Of a stretch of DNA of 64,000 nt, positions 8,030-16,801 are shown piece by piece. The stretch is from Streptomyces sp. Tu 3180 (GTDB lineage Bacteria > Actinomycetota > Actinomycetes > Streptomycetales > Streptomycetaceae). The stretch covers positions 7,108,001 through 7,172,000 of the forward strand of contig NZ_WOXS01000002.1 in NCBI RefSeq assembly GCF_009852415.1. The letters are read 5' to 3'. The position numbers and the translations under genes were made by a program. Position 1 is the first letter of the stretch. The number at the start of each line of letters is the position of its first letter. Below the pieces are notes generated by a model. That model did no database searches. It saw only the letters and a list, made by a program, of their open reading frames with translations, and was not told the origin of the DNA.

Positions 8030-9682
8030 TCAGTTCACTTCCTTCAGTTCGCGGTAGGCGGCCACCAGCGCGGCCGTGGAGGGGTCGAGGCCGGGCACGT
8101 CGGCGCCCTCGGTGAGGGCGGGCTCGACGCGCTTGGCGAGCACCTTGCCCAGTTCCACGCCCCACTGGTCGAAGGAGTCGATGTCCCAGACGGCGCCCTG
8201 CACGAACACCTTGTGCTCGTACAGCGCGATCAGCTGGCCGAGGACCGACGGGGTCAGTTCGGTGGCCAGGATCGTCGTGGTGGGGTGGTTTCCCTCGAAG
8301 GTGCGGTGCGGCACCTGCTCCTCGGGCACGCCCTCCGCCCGTACCTCCTCGGCGGTCTTGCCGAAGGCGAGGGCCTGGGTCTGGGCGAAGAAGTTGGCCA
8401 TCAACAGGTCGTGCTGGGCCTGGAGTTCACCGCTCAGCTCGGCGACCGGCCGGGCGAAGCCGATGAAGTCCGCCGGGATCAGCTTCGTGCCCTGGTGGAT
8501 CAACTGGTAGTAGGCGTGCTGCCCGTTGGTGCCCGGGGTGCCCCACACCACGGGTCCCGTCTGCCAGGTGACGGGGCGGCCCCGGCGGTCCACCGACTTG
8601 CCGTTGGACTCCATGTCGAGCTGCTGGAGGTAGGCGGTGAACTTCGACAGGTAGTGCGAGTACGGCAGCACCGCGTGCGACTGGGCGCCGAGGAAGTTGT
8701 TGTACCAGACGCCCAGCAGGCCCAGCAGCAGCGGCGCGTTGGCCTCGGCGGGCGCGGTGCGGAAGTGCTCGTCGACCAGGCGGAACCCGTCGAGCATCTC
8801 CCGGAAGCGGTCCGGGCCGATGGCGATCATCAGCGACAGGCCGATCGCCGAGTCGTAGGAGTAGCGCCCGCCGACCCAGTCCCAGAACTCGAACATGTTC
8901 GCCGTGTCGATGCCGAACTCGGCGACCTTGTCCGCGTTGGTCGACAGGGCCACGAAGTGCCGGGCGACCGCCTTCTCGTCGCCCCCCAGGCCGGCCAGCA
9001 GCCACGAGCGCGCCGAGGTGGCGTTGGTGACCGTCTCGATGGTGGTGAAGGTCTTGGACGCGACGACGAACAGCGTCTCGGCCGGGTCCAGGTCGCGCAC
9101 CGCCTCGTGCAGGTCGGCGCCGTCCACGTTGGACACGAACCGGAACGTCAGCGAGCGGTCGGTGTACGCCCGCAGCGCCTCGTAGGCCATCGCCGGGCCC
9201 AGGTCGGAGCCGCCGATGCCGATGTTGACGACGTTGCGGATCGGCCTGCCGGTGTGCCCGGTCCACTCACCGGAGCGGACCCGCCCGGCGAAGTCGGCCA
9301 TCCTGTCGAGCACCGCGTGCACGGCCGGGACGACGTTCTCGCCGTCGACCTCGATCACCGCGTCCCGCGGGGCGCGCAGCGCGGTGTGCAGCACGGCCCG
9401 GTCCTCGGTGGTGTTGATCCTCTCCCCGCGGAACATGGCGTCGCGCAGCCCGAACACGCCGGTGGCCTCGGCCAGCTCCCGCAGCAGGGCGAGCGTCTCG
9501 TCGGTGACCAGGTGCTTGGAGTAGTCGATGCGCAGATCGCCCACGCGCACCACGTACCGCTCCGCGCGGGAGGGGTCGGCGGCGAACAGCTCGCGCAGGT
9601 CGGGCCGCGGCAGTGTGTCCGCGCGGTGGTTCTCCAGGGCGGCCCACTGGGGGAGCCGGGTCGGCTCGGGGGCGTCAGACAT
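8030..9682 (-). CDS. pgi: Glucose-6-phosphate isomerase
   Basis: 550 residues from the ATG at 9682, which lies inside the last codons of opcA (8-base overlap). Conserved signatures include NIGIGGSDLGP, the sugar-phosphate loop VASKTFTTIET, SVDRRGRPV and the C-terminal HKVFVQGAVWDIDSFDQWGVELGK. It interconverts glucose 6-phosphate and fructose 6-phosphate in the cytosol. A longer frame reading to 9784 exists but has no matching family sequence. The presence of pgi inside the zwf operon suits recycling of fructose 6-phosphate back into the oxidative branch. Confidence 0.95.
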   Translation of the reverse strand: MSDAPEPTRLPQWAALENHRADTLPRPDLRELFAADPSRAERYVVRVGDLRIDYSKHLVTDETLALLRELAEATGVFGLRDAMFRGERINTTEDRAVLHTALRAPRDAVIEVDGENVVPAVHAVLDRMADFAGRVRSGEWTGHTGRPIRNVVNIGIGGSDLGPAMAYEALRAYTDRSLTFRFVSNVDGADLHEAVRDLDPAETLFVVASKTFTTIETVTNATSARSWLLAGLGGDEKAVARHFVALSTNADKVAEFGIDTANMFEFWDWVGGRYSYDSAIGLSLMIAIGPDRFREMLDGFRLVDEHFRTAPAEANAPLLLGLLGVWYNNFLGAQSHAVLPYSHYLSKFTAYLQQLDMESNGKSVDRRGRPVTWQTGPVVWGTPGTNGQHAYYQLIHQGTKLIPADFIGFARPVAELSGELQAQHDLLMANFFAQTQALAFGKTAEEVRAEGVPEEQVPHRTFEGNHPTTTILATELTPSVLGQLIALYEHKVFVQGAVWDIDSFDQWGVELGKVLAKRVEPALTEGADVPGLDPSTAALVAAYRELKEVN

Positions 9683-10610
9683 GGGCGGGGACCTCCTCGG
9701 TGGCCTCGCCGCGCAGGGCGACGGCGTACATTTCGTCCGCGTCGAGGCGCCGGAGCTCCTCGGCGATGAGTTCGGAGGTGGCACGGACCTTCAGCGCCAT
9801 CCGGCGCGGCGGCTGGCCCGGCAGGGACAGCGTGGCCAGCGGACCCTCGGGACGGTCGATGACGAGCTCGCCGTCCGCGGTGCCGAGACGGACCGCCGTG
9901 ACCAGCGGCCCGTCGGTCACCACCCGGTCCACGGTGATCCGCAGCCGTGCCTCCAGCCAGCGCGCCAGCAGCTCCGCGGCCGGATTGCCGGCCTCGGCCT
10001 CCACGGCCGCCGAGGTCACCGCCGGCGGGGCCTGGTCCAGGGCGGCCGCCAGCAGGGAGCGCCAGGGCGTCAGCCGGGTCCAGGCGAGGTCGGTGTCGCC
10101 CGGCGCGTAGGAGCGCACCCGCGCCTCCAGGACGTCCAGGGGGTTCTCGACCGCGTACAGGTCGGTGATCCGGCGCTGGGCCAGCGCGCCCAGCGGGTCC
10201 TTCGCCGGGTTCTCGGGCGCGTCCGCCGGCCACCACACCACCACCGGGGCGTCCGGCAGCAGCAGCGGCAGCACCACCGAGTCGGCGTGCTCGGACACCT
10301 CGCCGTAGGTCCGCAGCACCACCGTCTCGCCGGTGCCCGCCTCCGAACCGACGCGGACCTCCGCGTCCAGCCGGGGGTGGGTGCGCTCGCGCGGGGTGCG
10401 GGCGTGCCGCTTGATGACGACCAGGGTGCGTGAGGGGTGCTCGTGCGAGGCCTCCTCGGCCGCCTTGATCGAGTCGTAGGCGTTCTCCTCGTCCGTGACG
10501 ATCACCATCGTCAGGACCATGCCGACGGCCGGGGTGCCGATGGCACGGCGGCCCTGCACCAGCGCCTTGTTGATCTTGCTTGCCGTGGTGTCGGTCAGAT
10601 CGATCTTCAT
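9675..10610 (-). CDS. opcA: Glucose-6-phosphate dehydrogenase assembly protein OpcA
   Basis: 311 residues. The opening MKIDLTDTTASKINKALVQGRRAIGTP and the internal VVLPLLLPDAPVVVWWP and RRITDLYAVE stretches are typical of actinobacterial and cyanobacterial OpcA, an allosteric activator/assembly factor for Zwf. The start ATG overlaps the zwf stop by four bases (ATGA), which ties its translation to that of its partner enzyme. No catalytic motif is expected. Confidence 0.93.
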   Translation of the reverse strand: MKIDLTDTTASKINKALVQGRRAIGTPAVGMVLTMVIVTDEENAYDSIKAAEEASHEHPSRTLVVIKRHARTPRERTHPRLDAEVRVGSEAGTGETVVLRTYGEVSEHADSVVLPLLLPDAPVVVWWPADAPENPAKDPLGALAQRRITDLYAVENPLDVLEARVRSYAPGDTDLAWTRLTPWRSLLAAALDQAPPAVTSAAVEAEAGNPAAELLARWLEARLRITVDRVVTDGPLVTAVRLGTADGELVIDRPEGPLATLSLPGQPPRRMALKVRATSELIAEELRRLDADEMYAVALRGEATEEVPAHV

Positions 10611-12223
10611 GGCCTGCGCCAGCTCCGTCCGTCTCGCTCGAGCATCTCGTCGGCCTCCGCGGGTCCCCAGCTGCCCGAGGCGTACTGCGCCGGCCTGCCG
10701 TGCGACGCCCAGTACTCCTCGATCGGGTCGAGAATCCTCCAGGACTCCTCCACTTCCTGATGACGGGGGAACAGGTTGGCGTCCCCCAGCAGGACGTCCA
10801 GGATCAGCCGCTCGTACGCCTCCGGGCTGGACTCGGTGAACGACTCGCCGTAGGCGAAGTCCATCGACACGTCCCGGATCTCCATCGACGTGCCCGGCAC
10901 CTTGGAACCGAAGCGCACCGTGACGCCCTCGTCCGGCTGGACGCGGATCACGACGGCGTTGGAGCCCAGCTCCTCGGTGGCCGTGGTGTCGAAGGGCGAG
11001 TGCGGGGCGCGCTGGAAGACCACCGCGATCTCGGTGACCCGGCGGCCCAGCCGCTTGCCGGTGCGCAGGTAGAAGGGGACGCCCGCCCAGCGGCGGTTGT
11101 CGATGCCCAGCTTGATCGCCGCGTAGGTGTCGGTGGTGGAGGCCGGGTCGATGCCGTCCTCCTCCAGGTAGCCGCGCACCTTCGCGCCGCCCTGCCAGGC
11201 GCCCGTGTACTGCGCGCGCACGGTGTCCCGGCCCAGGTCCTTCGGCAGCCTCACCGCCCGGAGCACCTTCAGCTTCTCGGTGAGCAGCGAGGACGCGTCG
11301 AAGGAGGAGGGTTCCTCCATCGCGGTGAGCGCGAGCAGCTGGAGCAGGTGGTTCTGGATGACGTCGCGGGCGGCGCCGATGCCGTCGTAGTAGCCCGCGC
11401 GGCCGCCGATGCCGATGTCCTCGGCCATGGTGATCTGCACGTGGTCGACGAAGGACCGGTTCCAGACCGGCTCGAACATCTGGTTGGCGAAGCGCAGCGC
11501 CAGGATGTTCTGGACGGTCTCCTTGCCCAGGTAGTGGTCGATCCGGAACACCTGGTCCGGGGCGAACACCTCGTGGACGATCGCGTTCAGCTCCTCGGCC
11601 GACCGCAGGTCGTGCCCGAACGGCTTCTCGATCACGGCGCGGCGCCACGATCCCCCGGGAGCGTCGGCCAGCCCGTGCCGCTTCAACTGCTGCACGACCT
11701 TCGGGAAGAACCTCGGCGGTACGGAGAGGTAGAAGGCGTAGTTGCCGCTGGTGCCCCGGGACGCATCCAACTCGTCGATGGCGGAGCGCAGTTGCTTGAA
11801 GGCCGAGTCGTCGTCGAAGTCGCCCGGGATGAACCGCATCCCCTCGGCGAGCTGCTGCCAGACCTCCTCGCGGAAGGGGGTGCGGGCGTGCTCCTCGACC
11901 GCGTCGTGGACCACCTGGGCGAAGTCCTGGTTCTCCCAGTCCCGCCGGGCGAAACCGACCAGCGAGAAGCCGGGCGGCAGCAGTCCCCGGTTGGCGAGGT
12001 CGTACACGGCCGGCATCAGCTTCCTGCGGGACAGGTCGCCGGTCACCCCGAAGATGACGAGCCCGGAGGGGCCCGCGATCCGGGGCAGACGGCGGTCACG
12101 GGGGTCGCGCAGGGGGTTGGCCCAGCCGGCCGCGGGGGCGCGCAGGGCCGCGTCGGCCCGGGGCGCCCGCTGTTCCCCGGTCACCGCGGCGTCCGTCCGC
12201 GGTCCGGTCGTCTCGTCGGTCAT
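10607..12223 (-). CDS. zwf: Glucose-6-phosphate 1-dehydrogenase
   Basis: 538 residues. The NADP-binding motif GVTGDLSRRKL is near residue 60, and the active-site signature RIDHYLGKE, with the catalytic histidine and lysine, is near residue 220. It produces 6-phosphogluconolactone and NADPH. Its ATG overlaps by four bases the stop of the upstream open frame, which is a decayed transaldolase; in the usual Streptomyces order tkt-tal-zwf-opcA an intact tal stands there. The N-terminal extension of about 45 residues before the catalytic domain is a little long but in register with the overlap. Confidence 0.95.
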   Translation of the reverse strand: MTDETTGPRTDAAVTGEQRAPRADAALRAPAAGWANPLRDPRDRRLPRIAGPSGLVIFGVTGDLSRRKLMPAVYDLANRGLLPPGFSLVGFARRDWENQDFAQVVHDAVEEHARTPFREEVWQQLAEGMRFIPGDFDDDSAFKQLRSAIDELDASRGTSGNYAFYLSVPPRFFPKVVQQLKRHGLADAPGGSWRRAVIEKPFGHDLRSAEELNAIVHEVFAPDQVFRIDHYLGKETVQNILALRFANQMFEPVWNRSFVDHVQITMAEDIGIGGRAGYYDGIGAARDVIQNHLLQLLALTAMEEPSSFDASSLLTEKLKVLRAVRLPKDLGRDTVRAQYTGAWQGGAKVRGYLEEDGIDPASTTDTYAAIKLGIDNRRWAGVPFYLRTGKRLGRRVTEIAVVFQRAPHSPFDTTATEELGSNAVVIRVQPDEGVTVRFGSKVPGTSMEIRDVSMDFAYGESFTESSPEAYERLILDVLLGDANLFPRHQEVEESWRILDPIEEYWASHGRPAQYASGSWGPAEADEMLERDGRSWRRP

Positions 12224-12753
12224 TCCGCGTCAACTCCCATGTCGTCGAGGGACTTCGTCACCGCTCCGAGCGGGTCCCGCCGGGCGTCCCCGGACCGCGC
12301 GGCGCCCTCGTCCGCCTGTGGCCGCACCGCCTCGTCGTACGGGGGCCCGAGCCGCCGCACGGCGGCCGGGGCGGTGCGGGACCGGACGTCACCGCCGGTG
12401 ACGGCGGCGCTCCGGAGCGTCCCGCGGGCGGCGGTGGCGTACGGCGCGGCCTCGGGCACCGTGGCCACGGCGCCGGGCACGGCCGGCTCCGTCACGGACC
12501 GGGTTTCCTCGTACGCCGGATTCAGCCGTTCGCCGGTCCCGCCATCGGCGGGGGAGGGGGCCGCGGTGGCGCGGGCGAGCCTCGGACCGGCCTGCGGGAG
12601 GACCCGGCCGTCCCGGCCGCCGGTCACCTCGTGCGGGGGCCGCGGGACGCCGTCGGCGGCACGGACGCCCGAGGTGGTCGTCGTCCGCACGGCCTCGCCG
12701 GGCGGCCGCTGCCCTGCTCCCGCGCTCGCGGTTGCTTCGGTCACTATGATCAT
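12220..12753 (-). pseudogene. tal: Decayed transaldolase remnant with an open frame
   Basis: 177 codons remain open from an ATG at 12753 (GAGAAAGAAG ahead of it) to a stop overlapping zwf as ATGA. The translation is not random. The start MIIVTEATASAGAGQR resembles the Streptomyces transaldolase N-terminus. AVRTTTTSGVRAADGV and TGGRDGRVLPQAGPRLARAT match the region that reads about AVRxxTTxDVRxAxDVL and GRDGRVSIEVDPRLAHDT in intact enzymes. LNPAYEET and the last 60 residues, ending GAVTKSLDDMGVDAE, match its C-terminus. Two in-frame gaps remove the TTNPS region and the Schiff-base lysine region (family MIKIPAT), leaving under half of the usual 370-380 residues plus many proline/arginine substitutions. 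It cannot be an active transaldolase. The comparison is from memory of the family. Confidence 0.7.
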
Positions 12754-12767
12754 CTTCTTTCTCGCGG

Positions 12768-12925
12768 TCACGTCAACCGTGCGCGGAGGTGAGGAATTCC
12801 TTCGTGATCCGTTCGGCGGAGACGACGCTTTCCCGCGTCACCTGTGAACCGGTACCACGTCGGTCCCCCTCCGGCTCCGACCGCAACGCGGGCCCGCACG
12901 GCCGGCGGCGGCACCCCGTGCGCCG
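12768..12925 (-). pseudogene. tkt: Probable transketolase 3'-end remnant
   Basis: Directly upstream of the transaldolase remnant, the frame ending at 12768 reads PPPAVRARVAVGAG, five residues, then WYRFTGDAG. Intact Streptomyces transketolases near their C-terminus read about LPPxVRARVxVEAG, a short spacer, then W-[YR]-x3-GDAG. After GDAG the similarity stops, so a shift or deletion follows. The remaining bases up to the terminator at 13125 show no gene I can recognise. If right, this locus once had the full tkt-tal-zwf-opcA-pgi-gnd order. Confidence 0.45.
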
Positions 12926-13124
12926 GTACACCCGGACGGGTGAGCGCCGGCCGCGCGGGGCCGGACGGGCGCACGGAGCGTCCCCGGTGCCGGCCGGAGT
13001 GCGGGCCGCCCCGACGGGCTCCGGTCGCCACCGCTCCTCGCGCAGCGGCGAGTACCGCGGAACCGTGCTGATCATGCCCCTCACCTCGCCCGCGCGGTGT
13101 CCGCCGCCGCCCCCGGGCACGCGA

Positions 13125-13154
13125 AAGGGGCTCCACGCGTGCGTGGAGCCCCTT
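13125..13154. terminator. Strong hairpin terminator downstream of the GH16 gene
   Basis: A perfect 14-bp stem (AAGGGGCTCCACGC at 13125-13138, its complement at 13141-13154) separated by two bases. It lies 33 bases past the GH16 stop on the minus strand and insulates it from the pentose-phosphate operon. Confidence 0.85.
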
Positions 13155-13186
13155 GCCCGGCCGGGGAGGGCCGGTGCGGGAGGTGC

Positions 13187-14593
13187 TCAGTGGCCGAAGG
13201 TGAACCAGTTGACGTTCACGAAGTCCGCCGGCTGGCCGCTGGTGAAGGTCAGGTAGACGTCGTGGGTGCCCGTGACGGAGCTGATGTTCGCCGGGACGGT
13301 CCGCCACGACTGCCAGCCGCCCGTGTTGCCCACCGCGAAGCTGCCGATCGGCGCGTTGCTCCGGCTGTCCAGGCGCACCTCGACCAGGCCGCTGACGCCG
13401 GAGGCCGCGCCGCTCGCCACCCGCGCGGAGAACTGCCGGGCCGCGGTCGAGCCGAAGTTGACGCCCTTGAACTGCAGCCAGTCACCGTTGGCCAGCGCGC
13501 CCACGTTCTGCCCGCCGCCCGAGTCCGACGTGGTCTCCGTCATCGTGCCGGACTGGGCGTCGTAGGACTCGGCCTGGATGGTGCCGTAGGCGTCGCGGTT
13601 GCCGGTCGGCGGGGGAGTGGTGCCGCCGCCACCGGAGGTCAGCACCTGCACGTAGTCGACCAGCATCGAGTGGCCGGGCTGGGTGCCGGCGTCCGGGCCG
13701 CCGCCGAACGCGTCGGGGAAGCCGCCGCCCATCGCCACGTTGAGGATGATGAAGTAGCCGTGGTCCGTGGCGTTCGACCAGGTGGTGGCGTCGACCTGGT
13801 TCTCCCGCACGGTGTGGAAGTTGTTGCCGTCCAGGTAGAAGCGGATCTCCTCCACGCTCGTCGAGCGGTCCCACTCCATGCGGTAGGTGTGGAAGCCGGC
13901 CTGGCACGTCGTGCCCTGGCAGGTGGTCGAACCGCCGATGCCGCTGGTCTCGTTGCACGGGCCGCCCGGCGAGGTGCCGCAGTGCATCGTGGCGAACACG
14001 GTGTTGTTGCCCTGCGTGTTCTCCATGATGTCCAGCTCACCGACGGCGGGCCAGTTCCAGTAGTTGCCCCGGTAGGGCGAGCCCAGCATCCAGAACGCCG
14101 GCCAGTAGCCCTTGGCGGCGGCACCGGTGACGTTCGGCACCTGGATACGGCCCTCGACGCGCAGCTTGCCGCCCGCCGGGGGCTGGAAGTCGGTGCGGTT
14201 GGTCTCGATGCGGCCGGAGGTCCAGTTGCCGGAGGCGTCGCGGCGCGGGGTGATGCGGAGGTTGCCGTTGCCGTCGAGCGAGACGTTGTCCGTGCTGGAC
14301 GTCATGGTCTCGATCTCGCCGGTGCCCCAGTTGGCGGGGCCGCCCGGGTATCCCTTGCCCGTCGCGTACTGCCAGTTGGAGGTGTTGACGCCGCTGCCCG
14401 CCGGGCCGTTGAAATCGTCGGCGAAGACCTGGGTCCAGCCCGACGGGGGAGGCGGCGCGGAAGCGCTCGCGGACGGGACGGCGGCGGTCGCGGCGGCCGC
14501 CGCGAGACCGAGCGTGGTCACGACGGCGAGCAGCGCCCGCCTCACGGGGCGGGGTCTGCGGGAGGTGCGGGGCATGCCGGAGGTGTCGCTCAT
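13187..14593 (-). CDS. Secreted GH16 endo-beta-1,3-glucanase with C-terminal CBM6-like module
   Basis: 468 residues. A long signal peptide (arginine-rich n-region, hydrophobic ALLAVVTTLGLAAAAATAA, cleavage near residue 45) directs export. The GH16 domain spans about residues 50-325 and carries the catalytic signature GELDIMEN, with nucleophile and acid/base glutamates in the E-x-D-x-x-E pattern near residues 183-188. A glycine/threonine/proline linker leads to a carbohydrate-binding module of about 130 residues (IQAESYDAQSG to the end). It should hydrolyse laminarin-type beta-1,3-glucan outside the cell. A perfect palindrome TGAGAGCGCTCTCA about 70 bases upstream of the start suggests control by a LacI-type regulator. 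Confidence 0.92.
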   Translation of the reverse strand: MSDTSGMPRTSRRPRPVRRALLAVVTTLGLAAAAATAAVPSASASAPPPPSGWTQVFADDFNGPAGSGVNTSNWQYATGKGYPGGPANWGTGEIETMTSSTDNVSLDGNGNLRITPRRDASGNWTSGRIETNRTDFQPPAGGKLRVEGRIQVPNVTGAAAKGYWPAFWMLGSPYRGNYWNWPAVGELDIMENTQGNNTVFATMHCGTSPGGPCNETSGIGGSTTCQGTTCQAGFHTYRMEWDRSTSVEEIRFYLDGNNFHTVRENQVDATTWSNATDHGYFIILNVAMGGGFPDAFGGGPDAGTQPGHSMLVDYVQVLTSGGGGTTPPPTGNRDAYGTIQAESYDAQSGTMTETTSDSGGGQNVGALANGDWLQFKGVNFGSTAARQFSARVASGAASGVSGLVEVRLDSRSNAPIGSFAVGNTGGWQSWRTVPANISSVTGTHDVYLTFTSGQPADFVNVNWFTFGH

Positions 14594-14659
14594 GTGGGGA
14601 TGCCTCTCGGGTACGGATGGTCGGTGCGGGGAGTACGTCGAGAGCGCGGACGCGCTTCG

Positions 14660-14673
14660 TGAGAGCGCTCTCA
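14660..14673. promoter_or_regulatory. Palindromic LacI-type operator TGAGAGCGCTCTCA upstream of GH16
   Basis: A perfect 14-bp palindrome centred on CG, the typical LacI/GalR-family operator shape and close to known Streptomyces sugar-regulator sites. The 12-bp core GAGAGCGCTCTC recurs at 60912-60923 just upstream of a LacI-family gene. Confidence 0.75.
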
Positions 14674-15164
14674 GAGTGACGCCAATGTGCTCTGAGGCCC
14701 CTGCGCCGTCAAGAGGTGTAGCCGAGAAAGTCCTTACGGGCGGGGAGGGTTCACCTCATGAATGACACGAATGGGTGCAAGCGCGCCGCGGCGGACGACG
14801 TGCGCGGCACCCGTCGGGGGCCCGGCGCCGCGCACGGCGTCCCGTTCGGCCACGGAGGCGGGCGCCGCGCCGGGGGCGTACGGGCCTTGCGGGGATGAGC
14901 GGCCCGCCCGGTCCGCACTCCGGGCCGGTGCGTCCGGCGTGACCCGTCGGTCACTCACCGTGACACCGGGCGCCGCGCTTCGGTCGGCGGCCGCGGCGTG
15001 GCCGGCCCGGTGACCGTGTACGGGGTGGAGGAGGCGAGCGGGCCCGCGCCGGGCGCCGGGGACGAGCCGGTGCGCCGGGTGCCGCGAGTAAGGTCGTCGG
15101 GGTGCCGGTCGACAGCACCCCGGTCCGGGCCGGTGACCGGGCGGTGCCACGGAAGGGTGCAGAG
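14674..15164. other. Divergent intergenic region between GH16 and GH4 genes
   Basis: About 490 bases without a gene I can support. Frames within it have no recognisable protein sequence. It must hold the promoters for the two divergent glycosidase genes, but apart from the palindrome at 14660-14673 I could not pick convincing -35/-10 boxes. Confidence 0.5.
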
Positions 15165-16502
15165 GTGAGGCTGACGATTCTGGGCGGCGGGGGATTCCGC
15201 GTGCCGCTGGTGTACGGGGCGCTGCTCGGGGACCGTGCCGAGGGGCGGGTGACCCGGGTCGTGCTGCACGACCCGGACGACGGCCGGCTGCGTGCGATCG
15301 CCCGTGTCCTGGCCGAGCAGGCCGCCGCAGTGCCCGGTGCCCCCGAGGTCACCGTCACCACGGACCTCGACGAGGCGCTGCGCGGTGCCGACTTCGTCTT
15401 CTCCGCCATCCGCGTCGGCGGCCTGGAGGGCCGGGCGCACGACGAACGGGTCGCGCTCGCCGAGGGGGTCCTCGGCCAGGAGACCGTCGGCGCGGGCGGC
15501 ATCGCCTACGGTCTGCGCACCGTGCCCGTCGCCGTCGACGTCGCCCGGCGGGTGGCCCGCCTCGCCCCCGACGCCTGGGTCATCAACTTCACCAACCCCG
15601 CCGGCCTGGTCACCGAGGCCATGTCCCGCCACCTCGGCGACCGCGTCATCGGCATCTGCGACTCACCGGTGGGCCTCGGCCGCCGCATCGTCCGGGTGCT
15701 CGGCGTGGACCCCGACGAGGCGTGGATCGACTACGCCGGCCTCAACCACCTCGGCTGGGTGCGCGCGGTGCGGGTCGCCGGCCGCGACGAACTCCCGCGC
15801 CTGCTCGCCGACCCCGGACTGCTCGGTTCCTTCGAGGAGGGCAGGCTCTTCGGCGCCGACTGGCTGCGGTCCCTCGGCGCGATCCCCAACGAGTACCTGC
15901 ACTACTACTACTTCCACCGCGAGGCCGTCCGCTCCGCCCGGCGGGCCGGGCGGACCCGGGGCGCCTTCCTGCTCGACCAGCAGGCCCGGTTCTACGCCGG
16001 GACGCGCGACCCCGACGTCTCCGCCCTGGAACTCTGGAACCGCGCCCGCGCCGAACGCGAGGCCACCTACATGGCCGAGAACCGCGAAACCGCCGGCGCC
16101 GGGGACCGCGAGGAGGACGACCTGTCCGGCGGCTACGAGAAGGTGGCCCTCGCCCTGATGCGGGCCATCGCCCGTGACGAACGCACCACCCTGATCCTCA
16201 ACGTCCGCAACCGCGGCGCCCTCGCGCCGCTGGACGAGGAGGCCGTCGTCGAGGTCCCCTGCCGTGTGGACGCCGGCGGCGCGCACCCCGTCCCCGCCGG
16301 CCCGCTGCCCGGCCACGCCGCCGGCCTGGTGTGCGCCGTCAAGGCGGTCGAACGCGAGGTGCTCGCCGCCGCCGAGTCCGGTTCCCGCGCGACGGCGCTC
16401 AAGGCGTTCGCGCTGCACCCGCTCGTCGACTCCGTGAACGTGGCCCGCCGGCTCCTCGACGGCTACACCGCCGTCCACCCCGGCCTCGCGTACCTCACCT
16501 GA
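15165..16502 (+). CDS. Glycoside hydrolase family 4 enzyme, 6-phospho-beta-glucosidase-like
   Basis: 445 residues from a GTG at 15165 with GGAAGG upstream; the frame opens earlier (15102) but family length favours 15165. GH4 enzymes cleave glycosides by an NAD-dependent redox mechanism with a divalent metal. Visible features are the N-terminal Rossmann-like GGGGFRVPLV, the NFTNPAG signature, the probable metal ligands C165 in GICDSPVG and H195 in GLNHLGW, and the HYYYFHREAV stretch. It is divergent from the secreted GH16 glucanase, so it may process imported glucan-derived sugars. Phospho- versus non-phospho-sugar specificity cannot be read directly. Confidence 0.87.
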   Translation: MRLTILGGGGFRVPLVYGALLGDRAEGRVTRVVLHDPDDGRLRAIARVLAEQAAAVPGAPEVTVTTDLDEALRGADFVFSAIRVGGLEGRAHDERVALAEGVLGQETVGAGGIAYGLRTVPVAVDVARRVARLAPDAWVINFTNPAGLVTEAMSRHLGDRVIGICDSPVGLGRRIVRVLGVDPDEAWIDYAGLNHLGWVRAVRVAGRDELPRLLADPGLLGSFEEGRLFGADWLRSLGAIPNEYLHYYYFHREAVRSARRAGRTRGAFLLDQQARFYAGTRDPDVSALELWNRARAEREATYMAENRETAGAGDREEDDLSGGYEKVALALMRAIARDERTTLILNVRNRGALAPLDEEAVVEVPCRVDAGGAHPVPAGPLPGHAAGLVCAVKAVEREVLAAAESGSRATALKAFALHPLVDSVNVARRLLDGYTAVHPGLAYLT

Positions 16503-16707
16503 CCCGGACGGAAGGATCCGGCGGGAGAACGCACCCGCTTCGGGCCGGCCGGTCGCCCCCCGTGACAGCGGCCGACCGACCCGAGCCCCCCGTTCCCCCG
16601 TGCTTCCCCCGTCCCCCCGGGCGGATTCCCCCGTCGCCCTACACCGTTAAGAGCACGCGACCCGGCGCCTGATACACCCCACGGAGAAATTCCCCGGAAA
16701 AAAATCC

Positions 16708-16736
16708 GGCCCCGGCACGGTGAGCGTGCCGGGGCC
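16708..16736. terminator. Bidirectional terminator between GH4 and ATP-grasp genes
   Basis: A perfect 12-bp stem, GGCCCCGGCACG (16708-16719) and CGTGCCGGGGCC (16725-16736), with loop GTGAG, between converging genes. An A-run at 16699-16704 precedes it and would give a short U-run in minus-strand RNA. The rest of the roughly 300-base gap holds no gene I can see. Confidence 0.85.
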
Positions 16737-16801
16737 CGTACCGGAGCGGTGGCCCGTCGCGCCGCCGCGCGGGACCGGTCCCCGCCCGCGGGACGACGGC
16801 C

